Notes: a model not told the origin generated them from the sequence alone. A stretch of 5,553 bases of DNA from Opitutaceae bacterium (GCA_029979145.1 JAPOIC010000149.1:1-5553), one strand, 5' to 3'; positions 1 through 5,553 are shown, counted from the stretch's first letter. Numbers and translations are program-made.

Positions 1-423
1 GTAGTAGTTCATCGACCGGAGATGGTCGTAGAACGCCTCGACTCGGTCCTGTGGGAGCTGGAACTGCTCGACCAACACGCGGGTGTAGTCTTCGCGCGTA
101 AACGTCGTCCAGACGTCCATCTGCGGGTTCACGAAGCGAATGTCCTTCAGCTGGTGGATCGAGTCGGCGATCTCCTTGGTCCAGTATTTCCGGCAACTCT
201 TTTTCATTCCCGATGGGAAGCCGTGCAGCGAGATATCGAAAATATGCCCGCCCTTGCGGGTGAACCAGGTCGCCAGGCCGCCGAACTGGTAGTGGTGCTC
301 GAGTAGCAGGACCTTGTGGCCCGCCTTGGCGAGGCAGTTGGCGCCGGTCAAACCGCCCAAACCGCTGCCGATGACGATCACGTCATACTCATCCGCAACT
401 CCTTTTAACCAGTCGTAGGCCAT
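1..423 (-). CDS. CrtI/phytoene-desaturase-like FAD-dependent oxidoreductase, N-terminal part (runs off the left edge)
   Basis: Only the first 141 residues are in the window; the reading frame is open to position 1. The protein begins MAYDWLKGVADEYDVIVIGS. The dinucleotide-binding motif GSGLGG lies at residues 19-24, after a hydrophobic strand, and the acidic residue that should bind the FAD ribose is E42 in LLLEHH. A second glycine pair (FGGLAT, about 47-52) follows, as in phytoene desaturases, carotenoid isomerases and related amine-oxidase-fold flavoproteins. The ATG at 423 is chosen because it sits about 12 residues before the first beta strand, as is usual for the family; no Shine-Dalgarno sequence precedes it. 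The substrate cannot be told from this part. It lies on the same strand as a second CrtI-like gene, an ACP and a KS, which suggests a shared lipid or polyene pathway, but the inverted trhO separates it from them, so it needs its own promoter in 424-530. It could also be a retinol-saturase-like or other all-trans-polyene oxidoreductase. Confidence 0.88.
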   Translation of the reverse strand, partial: MAYDWLKGVADEYDVIVIGSGLGGLTGANCLAKAGHKVLLLEHHYQFGGLATWFTRKGGHIFDISLHGFPSGMKKSCRKYWTKEIADSIHQLKDIRFVNPQMDVWTTFTREDYTRVLVEQFQLPQDRVEAFYDHLRSMNYY

Positions 424-530
424 GTGAAGGAGTGAACCAAACAAACGCCGACCCGCACTGGCAAGGGCTTTTGCCGGGGTCGCGAGGCTTGAAATCCGCC
501 CCGCCCTGCCGTTGGTTCGCCCGTCCCGCC
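424..530. promoter_or_regulatory. Divergent intergenic spacer between the left flavoprotein gene and trhO
   Basis: This 107-bp spacer separates two divergent genes, so it should hold promoters for both. I could not find a convincing -35/-10 pair on either strand. A GAAGGAG string at 426-432 looks like a ribosome binding site but runs directly into the GTG at 432 with no spacing, so it does not support that codon as a start. The role is inferred only from gene orientation. Confidence 0.3.
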
Positions 531-1373
531 ATGGCCGCCATCGTCAATCTCTCGACCTACCGCTTCGTGCCACTCACGGACCTCCCGGAGCTGCGGGTCC
601 GGCTGCAGGCCCTCACGCGGTCGCTCGACCTGCGCGGGACGATTCTGCTGAGCCTGGAGGGGATCAACTTGTTCGTCGCCGGCCCCCGCGCCGCGGTCGA
701 CGCCTTGCTGGCCGAATTGCGGACGGTCGCCGGATTGGAAGACCTTACGGCCAAGGAGTCGCCCAGCGACGACCAGCCCTTCAATCGGATGCTCGTGAAG
801 ATAAAATCGGAGATCATCGCCTTTGGCGTCGATGGGATTGACCCCGCCCGCAACCCCGCGCCCAAGCTGCCGCCCCGGGAGCTAAAACGCTGGTTGGACG
901 AAGGCCGACCGGTGACCCTGCTCGACACCCGCAACGATTATGAGGTGCGGATGGGCACATTTCGCGGCGCGGTGCCGGCGGGAATTCGGCACTTCCGGGA
1001 TTTCCCGCAGGCCGTGGCGGCGCTACCCGAGGAGATGAAAGCGCGGCCGCTCGTCATGTTTTGCACGGGCGGCATTCGCTGCGAAAAGGCCGGTCCTTTC
1101 ATGCGACGTGCCGGCTTTACTGACGTGCACCAGCTTGAGGGTGGCATTCTAAAATATTTCGAGGAGTGCGGCGGCGCGCACTATGACGGCGAATGTTTCG
1201 TCTTCGACAAACGCGTCGGCGTTGACGCCGACCTGCGCGAGACCGGCTCCGCCCTGTGTTTCGCCTGCCAGGTGCCCCTCACGCCCGCCGAGCAGCAAGA
1301 CTCGCGCTATGTGCCCGACGTGTCGTGTCCGCACTGCCACGAACGCAACGGCGTCCCGATCGCGAACGCTTGA
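531..1373 (+). CDS. trhO: TrhO-type tRNA uridine(34) hydroxylase (YceA/UPF0176 rhodanese family)
   Basis: This 280-residue protein matches the TrhO family, which makes 5-hydroxyuridine at the wobble position U34 of certain tRNAs in an oxygen-dependent reaction in the cytosol. The N-terminal domain carries GTILLSLEGIN (about residues 36-46), followed by FNRMLVKIKSEI (84-95). The rhodanese domain starts near 113, with LDTRNDYEVRMGTFRGA (131-147). The active-site loop CTGGIRCEKA has its catalytic cysteine at 178, and LEGGILKYFEE follows at 202-212. The C-terminal tail has two CxxC pairs (243-246 and 266-269), a likely metal site common in the family. The frame is open back to a GTG at 432, but the ATG at 531 begins right at the conserved first strand, and the 33 extra residues look like non-coding translation. 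No clear ribosome binding site is seen. The gene points against its neighbours on both sides and ends base-to-base with the next one. Family assignment is firm; activity is inferred. Confidence 0.94.
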   Translation: MAAIVNLSTYRFVPLTDLPELRVRLQALTRSLDLRGTILLSLEGINLFVAGPRAAVDALLAELRTVAGLEDLTAKESPSDDQPFNRMLVKIKSEIIAFGVDGIDPARNPAPKLPPRELKRWLDEGRPVTLLDTRNDYEVRMGTFRGAVPAGIRHFRDFPQAVAALPEEMKARPLVMFCTGGIRCEKAGPFMRRAGFTDVHQLEGGILKYFEECGGAHYDGECFVFDKRVGVDADLRETGSALCFACQVPLTPAEQQDSRYVPDVSCPHCHERNGVPIANA

Positions 1374-1376
1374 TCA
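1371..1376. other. Shared palindromic stop junction TGATCA
   Basis: The plus-strand trhO stop TGA (1371-1373) and the minus-strand flavoprotein stop (TGA, read from 1376 to 1374) form the palindrome TGATCA. The two genes converge with zero intervening bases and no hairpin terminator between them, so the transcript of each probably extends into the antisense strand of the other. Seen directly in the sequence. Confidence 0.9.
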
Positions 1377-2810
1377 GCTCCCGCCGCGGAGAATGTGGTA
1401 GTTGGCCATCGAGATGCCGCTGAGCATCGCGCCGATGATGCCGAGAAAACCTTGGTCGGTGCCGCAGAGGTAGAGGTTGCTCCACGGCGTGCGCCCGTCG
1501 CGAACCTTCTCGGGTGCGCCGTAGATCGCGCCGTTCAGGTGGCCGGTGAACTTCGTGATGGTGCGCGGCGTAAACATGTCCGTGGCCGCAATGGCGCCGT
1601 TCAGCCGCTCGTCGGCCACGGCGGGCAGGAAGCGTCGCGCGCTGCGTTGGATTTCGGCAAACCAGCGTTCCTTGTCCGCGCGGTAGGTCTCCTCGGGCAA
1701 CCCCACCCAAGCCTGCGGATCCGCCAGACAAGTGACGCGGAAGAACCCTTCGTCGAGGTTGGCGCCGTCGGGATAGGCGAAGTTGTTCGGGAAGCAGATC
1801 ACGCCGCTGCGCACATCAACCTGCGTGGCCGGACGCTCGTAGCTGAAACGCTCGGAGTCGTTGAAAAAGATGATCGTGTCGTCGCCCCACCCCAAGTCGG
1901 CCGGCTGGTCGCGCAGCACCGTGATGGTCTCAACGAAAGAGTGCCCGCCTGGTTGATGACTGGGCGCATCATTGGCCTCTGGGCTAACGCAGAGCGCAAA
2001 GGTCTCAGCGGCGCCGGCCGAGGAAAGGATGTGCGTGGCGGTGATTTCCTCGCCGCTGTCGAGCACGAGGGTATCGACGCGACCATTTCGTGCCACGAGT
2101 TTTTCCACGCCGCACTTCATGCGACGTTCGCCGCCGGCGGCACGGAATTTTTCCAGGAGCACGCGAAGGATCACTCGCACGCCGTCCAACGGTCGGGCGA
2201 AGCCTTCGAAGAAGAGCGCTTTGAACATGATCACGAACTGGCCGAATTCCATGTCCCGCTCCTGGGCGCTGCCGTAATACATGACCGGGCAAAACAGCAT
2301 ATCCTCCAGCAAGGAATCAGTGATATGCCGCCGCACCACCGCGCGCGCCGACTCCGGTTTCGCGTCGAGCGACACGTCGTCATAGCCGCGAATAAAGGCC
2401 ACCAGGGCGCGAAAGCCGTCGATCTGCAGCGGGAATGCCCGGGCCACTTCGCTTTCGAACACCGCAAAGTCGTTCGTGAACCGCAGACTCGTTTCGCCGT
2501 TGGGACCAAAGGCCACGCGGCTTTGCTTTTGCTCGCACAGGGCGAACTCGTCGCGGTCGATGCGCAGCTGCCGCAGGAGCTTGGTCAGCGGCGTGCCTTT
2601 GACTCCCGGGCGCACATAGTTGGTCAGGGCGTGCAGGCCGACGTCGTATTTGCGGCCTCCGAGACTATAGAAACCGTTCAGGCCGCCCACGGCGTTATGC
2701 CGCTCAAACACGCAGACCTTCTGGCCGAAGTGCGCCAGGCGAATGCCGGCGGCGAGGCCGGACATGCCCGCCCCGATGATGGCGACGTCGTAGTGAGTCG
2801 TGGTGTTCAA
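1374..2810 (-). CDS. CrtI/carotenoid-isomerase-like FAD-dependent oxidoreductase, complete
   Basis: From the proposed TTG start this is a 478-residue flavoprotein, close to the usual 480-510 of phytoene desaturases and CrtISO. It begins MNTTTHYDVAIIGAGMSG; GAGMSG is at residues 13-18, the FAD-ribose acidic residue is E36 (VFERHN), and the second glycine pair, VGGLNG, is at 41-46. The C-terminus has the expected closing FAD motif, NLYLCGTDQGF followed by GAMLSGISMAN (about residues 445-470). No signal peptide or clear membrane segment is seen. Such enzymes desaturate or isomerise long conjugated chains. With an ACP and KS upstream on the same strand, a polyene or unusual fatty acyl substrate is a reasonable inference, but a carotenoid is also possible. 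The frame can be extended to a GTG at 2873, but that codon follows the T-run of a terminator and would add an arginine-rich, unconserved stretch of 21 residues. The TTG at 2810 is preferred, though neither has a ribosome binding site. Confidence 0.9.
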   Translation of the reverse strand: MNTTTHYDVAIIGAGMSGLAAGIRLAHFGQKVCVFERHNAVGGLNGFYSLGGRKYDVGLHALTNYVRPGVKGTPLTKLLRQLRIDRDEFALCEQKQSRVAFGPNGETSLRFTNDFAVFESEVARAFPLQIDGFRALVAFIRGYDDVSLDAKPESARAVVRRHITDSLLEDMLFCPVMYYGSAQERDMEFGQFVIMFKALFFEGFARPLDGVRVILRVLLEKFRAAGGERRMKCGVEKLVARNGRVDTLVLDSGEEITATHILSSAGAAETFALCVSPEANDAPSHQPGGHSFVETITVLRDQPADLGWGDDTIIFFNDSERFSYERPATQVDVRSGVICFPNNFAYPDGANLDEGFFRVTCLADPQAWVGLPEETYRADKERWFAEIQRSARRFLPAVADERLNGAIAATDMFTPRTITKFTGHLNGAIYGAPEKVRDGRTPWSNLYLCGTDQGFLGIIGAMLSGISMANYHILRGGS

Positions 2811-2874
2811 GACGGAAGAACGAAACGCCCCGGCCCGCCACCGGCAAGCCCACAACCGCCGGAACGCGGACACG

Positions 2875-2900
2875 AAAAAAGCCGGGCGGAGGCCCGGCTT
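2875..2900 (-). terminator. Rho-independent terminator after the KS-ACP operon
   Basis: On the minus strand, AAGCCGGGC and GCCCGGCTT form a perfect 9-bp stem with the 4-base loop CTCC, followed at once by a run of T. On the plus strand the GC arms are 2881-2887 and 2892-2898, and the A-tract is 2875-2880. It lies 25 bases past the ACP stop codon and fits a strong intrinsic terminator. The plus strand lacks a T-run after the stem, so it should act in one direction only. It implies that the flavoprotein gene beyond it is expressed from its own promoter or by read-through. Confidence 0.88.
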
Positions 2901-2925
2901 CTCATAATGGCGTCAACCACCCGGC

Positions 2926-3183
2926 CTACTTGCCGAGGGCGGTGAACTTCGGTGTCAGGTATTCCGCGCAGCTGTCGAGACTGGCGAGCTGCATGTAGTC
3001 AGCCTCCGGGACCTCGATGCCGTGCTGTTTGCGCAGCTCCATGACGATGTCGAGGAAGTCCATCGAATCGAGTTCCAGTTGATCACGCAGGCGCACGTCG
3101 GGCTTCACGTTGCTCAGATCTTCGTCGGGCGCGATGTCCGCGATGATATCGAGCACCACCTGTTTACAGTCGTCTTTGGTCAT
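2926..3183 (-). CDS. Acyl carrier protein, stand-alone
   Basis: This 85-residue acidic protein has the four-helix ACP layout. The phosphopantetheine attachment site is S40 in LELDSMDFLD (residues 36-45), and the recognition helix continues as IVMELRKQHGIEV. A 4'-phosphopantetheinyl transferase would load S40, and growing acyl chains would be carried there as thioesters. The site reads DSM rather than the DSL of housekeeping AcpP, and the C-terminal half (YMQLASLDSCAEYL) is unlike AcpP, which points to a pathway-specific carrier. The ATG at 3183 is the natural start, although no Shine-Dalgarno sequence precedes it. The gene starts 23 bases after the stop of the KS gene and is followed by an intrinsic terminator, so KS and ACP very likely form a two-gene operon and work together. 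A housekeeping ACP usually sits next to fabG/fabD, which are not seen here. Confidence 0.93.
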   Translation of the reverse strand: MTKDDCKQVVLDIIADIAPDEDLSNVKPDVRLRDQLELDSMDFLDIVMELRKQHGIEVPEADYMQLASLDSCAEYLTPKFTALGK

Positions 3184-3206
3184 AGTCAGGAAATTGAGGG
3201 AAAACC

Positions 3207-4412
3207 TTAGGAAACAAAGCGTTTAACAATCAACGTGGAATTTATCCCGAGCATGCCAAAGGAGTTGTTCAGGATGGTGTCGACCTTGGCGGCCTTCCGC
3301 GGGGTGTTGAGCACGAGGCCCGGGAGGGCGCACTGCGGGTCGAGGTCGTCGAACGACGGCAGATTGCCCGCGAGCTCCAACGCGCCGGCGGCTCCCATGC
3401 AGTGGCCGATGTAACTCTTGGTGTTGTTAATGTGGGTATCGGGACACCCCTCGCCAAACACCGCACGAATTGCCTCGCACTCCTGAATGTCTCCCTGCGG
3501 CGTGGCCGTGGCGTGAGTATTGACGATATGGATGTCCGCCGGGTTCATGCCAGCGTGGGCCACGGCCTTGCGCACGCACTCGGCCTGGCGGGTCGGATTC
3601 GGGAGCACATAGTCGCTGGCGTCGCTGTTGACGTGGTAGCCGGCGATCTCGCCGTAAATCTTCGCCCCGCGCGCCTTAGCGTCCTCGAGTCGTTCCAAGG
3701 TGTAGAGCGCTCCGCCCTCGGAAACGACAATGCCGTTGCGCGCCTTGTCGAAGGGCCGACTGGCCTTGTGCGGGTCTTCGTGCGTCGCAAGCGCGTTCTG
3801 GCTCTTGAAGCCGGCAAAGATGCCGAAAGTGCGGATACTCTCGCTGACGCCGCCGCAGATCGCGAAATCCACCTCACCCAGCCGCAGCATTTGCGTGGCA
3901 TGAATCAGGCCCAGGTTGCCCGCGGCGCAGGCGGCGCCGATCGTGTAGGCCGGACCGGTGACACCGAGGTTGAGGGACGCCTCGCCGGCCGGGTTGTTGG
4001 CGACCGTGCGGGGGTTGTGGTAGTGCGACCAGAACTTCGTGTCGTAGTTAAACTGGGAGATGTTGTAGATCTCGTTCTCGGTCTCGACGTTGCCGTGCTC
4101 GGTGCAGCCGATGTAGATGCCGATGCGGTCCTTGGCCAAGCCGTCGAAATTCACGCCGCTGTCGGCCAGCGCCCCGCGGGCGCAATAGATCGAAATCGAG
4201 CCCGCCCTGGTGCCCACGCGCACTTCCTTCTTTTTCTGGTAGCGCAGCGGGTCGTAGTGGCAGACGCCAGCCAGCTGTTCGCCCATGTAGCGGATTTCCA
4301 TGCGCTCAATGCCCGCCACGCCGGCCAGCAGGTTTTGGCGGAATTCTGTGAGGGAATTGCCGTTGGGGGCCGTCAGTCCGACCCCGGTGATCACGATGCG
4401 GGAGTGCTTCAT
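3207..4412 (-). CDS. FabF-like beta-ketoacyl-ACP synthase (specialised KAS II type)
   Basis: This 401-residue condensing enzyme begins MKHSRIVITGVGLTAPNGNS. The Cys-His-His set is complete: nucleophile C162 in GAACAAGNLG, H300 in VNTHATATPQGD, and H337 in TKSYIGHCMGAAGALE, with the conserved lysine at 332. It should join malonyl-ACP to an acyl-ACP by decarboxylative condensation, most likely on the ACP encoded just downstream. The ATG at 4412 is preferred to the TTG at 4442 because the family's first strand starts right after it; a weak AGG lies 5-7 bases upstream. Two features are odd. The segment between LPSF (351-354) and DDLDPQC (355-361) is about 11 residues shorter than in E. coli FabF, which has the conserved PPTIN strand there. 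The usual GFGG gate loop near the C-terminus reads GMLG (386-389). Cysteine-containing, so not a chain-length-factor partner. Clearly a KAS; the exact pathway is not determined. Confidence 0.92.
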   Translation of the reverse strand: MKHSRIVITGVGLTAPNGNSLTEFRQNLLAGVAGIERMEIRYMGEQLAGVCHYDPLRYQKKKEVRVGTRAGSISIYCARGALADSGVNFDGLAKDRIGIYIGCTEHGNVETENEIYNISQFNYDTKFWSHYHNPRTVANNPAGEASLNLGVTGPAYTIGAACAAGNLGLIHATQMLRLGEVDFAICGGVSESIRTFGIFAGFKSQNALATHEDPHKASRPFDKARNGIVVSEGGALYTLERLEDAKARGAKIYGEIAGYHVNSDASDYVLPNPTRQAECVRKAVAHAGMNPADIHIVNTHATATPQGDIQECEAIRAVFGEGCPDTHINNTKSYIGHCMGAAGALELAGNLPSFDDLDPQCALPGLVLNTPRKAAKVDTILNNSFGMLGINSTLIVKRFVS

Positions 4413-4459
4413 TACGCCTGGAAAGATGAAATCGCTAGCCAATCGCGCTCCGAAAGCAA
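4412..4459 (-). promoter_or_regulatory. Candidate 15-codon leader ORF coupled to the KS start
   Basis: On the minus strand a GGAGGG (4470 down to 4465) lies 5 bases before a TTG at 4459. The frame from that TTG encodes MLSERDWLAISSFQA and stops with a TAA that shares its last base with the KS ATG (TAATG at 4412). This is the strongest ribosome binding site near any gene start in the window, and stop-start overlap of this kind usually means translational coupling. The peptide has no recognised family and no codon runs typical of amino acid attenuators. The frame also continues open upstream across galE, so it may be chance. Confidence 0.25.
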
Positions 4460-4474
4460 TAAAACCCTCCGGAA
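4413..4474. promoter_or_regulatory. Divergent promoter region between KS and galE
   Basis: The 62-bp spacer lies between two divergent starts (KS ATG at 4412, galE ATG at 4475) and must hold, or overlap with, promoters for both. It is more AT-rich than its surroundings. A TTGCTT on the minus strand (about 4459-4454) with a poor -10 match about 16 bases on is the best candidate for the KS side, and AATAAA at 4458-4463 is too near galE to be a good -10. No operator palindrome was seen. The role is inferred mainly from orientation. Confidence 0.35.
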
Positions 4475-5464
4475 ATGAACGTTCTTGTCGTGGGAGGTGC
4501 CGGCTACATCGGCAGCCATTGCGTCCGCCAACTGATCGCCGCCGGCCACCGGCCCGTGGTGCTCGACAATCTCGTCTACGGTCACCGCGACGCCGTGGCC
4601 CCGGACCTGGCGTTCTACGACGCCAACCTCGGCGCCGAGGCCACCGTGGGCCAGATCCTGCGCGATGAGAAAATCGAGGTTGTGATGCACTTCGCCGCCT
4701 TCGCCTACGTCGGCGAAAGCGTCAACGATCCGCTCAAATTCTATTTCAACAACGTAGTCGCCACGCTCTACCTGCTCCACGCGATGCTCGACGCCGGCGT
4801 GAAGAAATTCGTCTTCTCCTCCACCTGCGCCACCTACGGCGTGCCGCAGTCAATGCCCATCACCGAGGCCCTGCCGCAGGCGCCGATCAACCCCTACGGC
4901 CAGACCAAGCTCGACATTGAAAACGCCCTTAAGGCCCTCGCCCACGCCCACGGCCTGAGCTTTGCCGCTTTCCGCTACTTCAACGCCGCCGGCGCCTACG
5001 AGGATGGCGCCATCGGCGAGCACCACGACCCGGAGACGCACCTGATCCCGCTCGCGATCGACGCCGCGACCGGACTCCGGCCGCCGCTGCAGGTTTTCGG
5101 CAACGACTACCCCACCCCCGACGGCACCTGCCTGCGGGACTACGTGCATGTCGACGACTTGAGCCGCGCCCACATCGCCGTGTTCGAGAAGCTCGCCACA
5201 CCCGGCACCGCCCTCTTTTACAACCTCGGCACCGGCACCCCAACTTCCGTCTTGGGAGTAATCCGCGCCGTGGAAAAGATCACCGGCAAGCCCGTGCCGC
5301 ACTCCTTCGCCCCCCGCCGCGCCGGTGACCCGCCCGCGCTCTACGCCGACTCCACCAAGGCCAAGACGGAGCTCAAATGGACCCCTAAGTTCACCTCGAT
5401 CGAGCCCATCGTCGCCACCGCCTGGAAATGGCACCAGGCCAAGCCTAAGGGTTACGCGCGGTAA
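4475..5464 (+). CDS. galE: UDP-glucose 4-epimerase
   Basis: This 329-residue protein is a short-chain dehydrogenase/reductase of the extended type, interconverting UDP-glucose and UDP-galactose in the cytosol with bound NAD. It begins MNVLVVGGAGYIGSHCVRQL, with the NAD-binding GGAGYIG at residues 7-13 and D31 in VVLDNL. The catalytic pair is in YGQTK (Y141, K145), and the Ser/Thr of the active site is T117 in SSTCATYG. Substrate-pocket motifs FRYFNAAGA (166-174) and LRDYVHVDDL (220-229) are those of GalE rather than of dTDP-glucose dehydratases. Length is close to the usual 330-340. The ATG at 4475 directly starts the first strand; only a poor GGA precedes it. It is divergent from the KS gene and has no clear link to the lipid cluster, but galactose supply for glycolipid or polysaccharide is possible. 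Some GalE homologues act on N-acetylated sugars, which cannot be excluded. Confidence 0.95.
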   Translation: MNVLVVGGAGYIGSHCVRQLIAAGHRPVVLDNLVYGHRDAVAPDLAFYDANLGAEATVGQILRDEKIEVVMHFAAFAYVGESVNDPLKFYFNNVVATLYLLHAMLDAGVKKFVFSSTCATYGVPQSMPITEALPQAPINPYGQTKLDIENALKALAHAHGLSFAAFRYFNAAGAYEDGAIGEHHDPETHLIPLAIDAATGLRPPLQVFGNDYPTPDGTCLRDYVHVDDLSRAHIAVFEKLATPGTALFYNLGTGTPTSVLGVIRAVEKITGKPVPHSFAPRRAGDPPALYADSTKAKTELKWTPKFTSIEPIVATAWKWHQAKPKGYAR

Positions 5465-5467
5465 GGA

Positions 5468-5487
5468 TTTGCACCGGACGGTGCAAA
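5468..5487 (+). terminator. Hairpin just past galE, possible weak terminator
   Basis: TTTGCACCG and CGGTGCAAA form a perfect 9-base inverted repeat with only GA between them; in RNA the inner pair or two would open to give a 4-6 base loop. It starts 4 bases after the galE stop. No T-run follows (GCGCGC comes next), so it is not a classical intrinsic terminator. It could stabilise the 3' end, assist Rho, or be a protein-binding palindrome. Confidence 0.45.
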
Positions 5488-5517
5488 GCGCGCTGAGGCC
5501 CGCCGAATTGTATTACA

Positions 5518-5544
5518 GGAGGTAACGGAGCGAACGGAGGTGGA
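5518..5544 (+). repeat. Three-unit 9-nt purine-rich repeat
   Basis: GGAGGTAAC, GGAGCGAAC and GGAGGTGGA follow each other with an exact 9-base period. The first unit contains a perfect AGGAGGT (5517-5523) but no start codon at ribosome-binding distance. Similar purine-rich period-9 stretches are common between genes in some environmental bacterial genomes; that comparison is from memory. The remaining bases to 5553 show no gene that can be supported, although a GTG at 5540 could open a frame past the edge. Confidence 0.5.
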
Positions 5545-5553
5545 GCGCGTTGA

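Noticed and set aside
432..530. N-terminal extension of trhO from a GTG
   Set aside because: GAAGGAG abuts the GTG with no spacing, the 33 added residues are not TrhO-like, and the family's first strand begins at the ATG at 531.
1395..2945. Long open frame of 516 codons on the plus strand
   Set aside because: It is the antisense shadow of the complete flavoprotein and ACP tail in high-GC DNA; its translation shows no domain, while the minus strand has clear FAD motifs.
4413..4442. Ten-residue N-terminal extension of the KS from a TTG
   Set aside because: The ATG at 4412 starts just before the conserved strand RIVITGVG; the GGAGGG upstream is 22 bases from this TTG, too far to serve it.
3402..4478. 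Open frame of 358 codons on the plus strand
   Set aside because: It lies fully opposite the KS gene, whose catalytic motifs are intact; the translation is Val/Ala/Arg-rich with no motif.
4850..5434. Open frame of 194 codons on the minus strand
   Set aside because: It lies opposite galE, is glycine/valine-rich, and has no recognisable family.
5540..5553. Possible gene starting at a GTG near the right edge
   Set aside because: Only four full codons are visible inside a short repeat, so it cannot be supported from this window.
1..5553. tRNA or rRNA genes, CRISPR arrays, insertion sequences, riboswitches
   Set aside because: No tRNA cloverleaf elements, regularly spaced repeats, transposase motifs or terminal inverted repeats were seen; nearly all the sequence is explained by protein genes.

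Overview
The window is GC-rich and densely packed with bacterial genes. The style of the GalE, TrhO and KAS proteins, the near absence of Shine-Dalgarno sequences, and a purine-rich 9-nt repeat at the right edge all suggest a Verrucomicrobiota-like bacterium, possibly Opitutaceae. This assignment is an impression from sequence style, not the result of a search.

Layout, left to right. Positions 1-423 (minus) hold the N-terminal 141 residues of a CrtI/phytoene-desaturase-like FAD oxidoreductase that runs off the left edge. Positions 531-1373 (plus) encode a complete TrhO-type tRNA U34 hydroxylase (rhodanese family). Positions 1374-2810 (minus) encode a second, complete CrtI-like flavoprotein whose stop codon abuts the trhO stop in the palindrome TGATCA. 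Positions 2875-2900 form an intrinsic terminator for minus-strand transcription. Positions 2926-3183 (minus) encode an acyl carrier protein and 3207-4412 (minus) a FabF-like beta-ketoacyl synthase. Transcription of this pair runs KS then ACP and ends at the terminator. A 62-bp divergent spacer separates the KS from galE (4475-5464, plus), followed by a short hairpin and a period-9 repeat. No gene-free stretch exceeds about 110 bases.

How the genes may work together. A dedicated KS, a stand-alone ACP and two CrtI-like flavoproteins on one strand look like part of a specialised lipid or polyene pathway: the KS and ACP would build an acyl chain, and the flavoproteins would desaturate or isomerise it. 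Similar KS/ACP/desaturase combinations have been proposed for anammox ladderane lipids, and KS/ACP sets occur in aryl-polyene-type clusters. The product here cannot be read from the window. trhO (tRNA modification) and galE (UDP-galactose supply) look like unrelated flanking or inserted housekeeping genes.

The points most worth checking are the KS, which seems to lack about 11 residues of a conserved C-terminal segment and has a changed active-site gate loop; a possible 15-codon leader ORF coupled to the KS start through TAATG; and the inverted trhO between the two flavoprotein genes.
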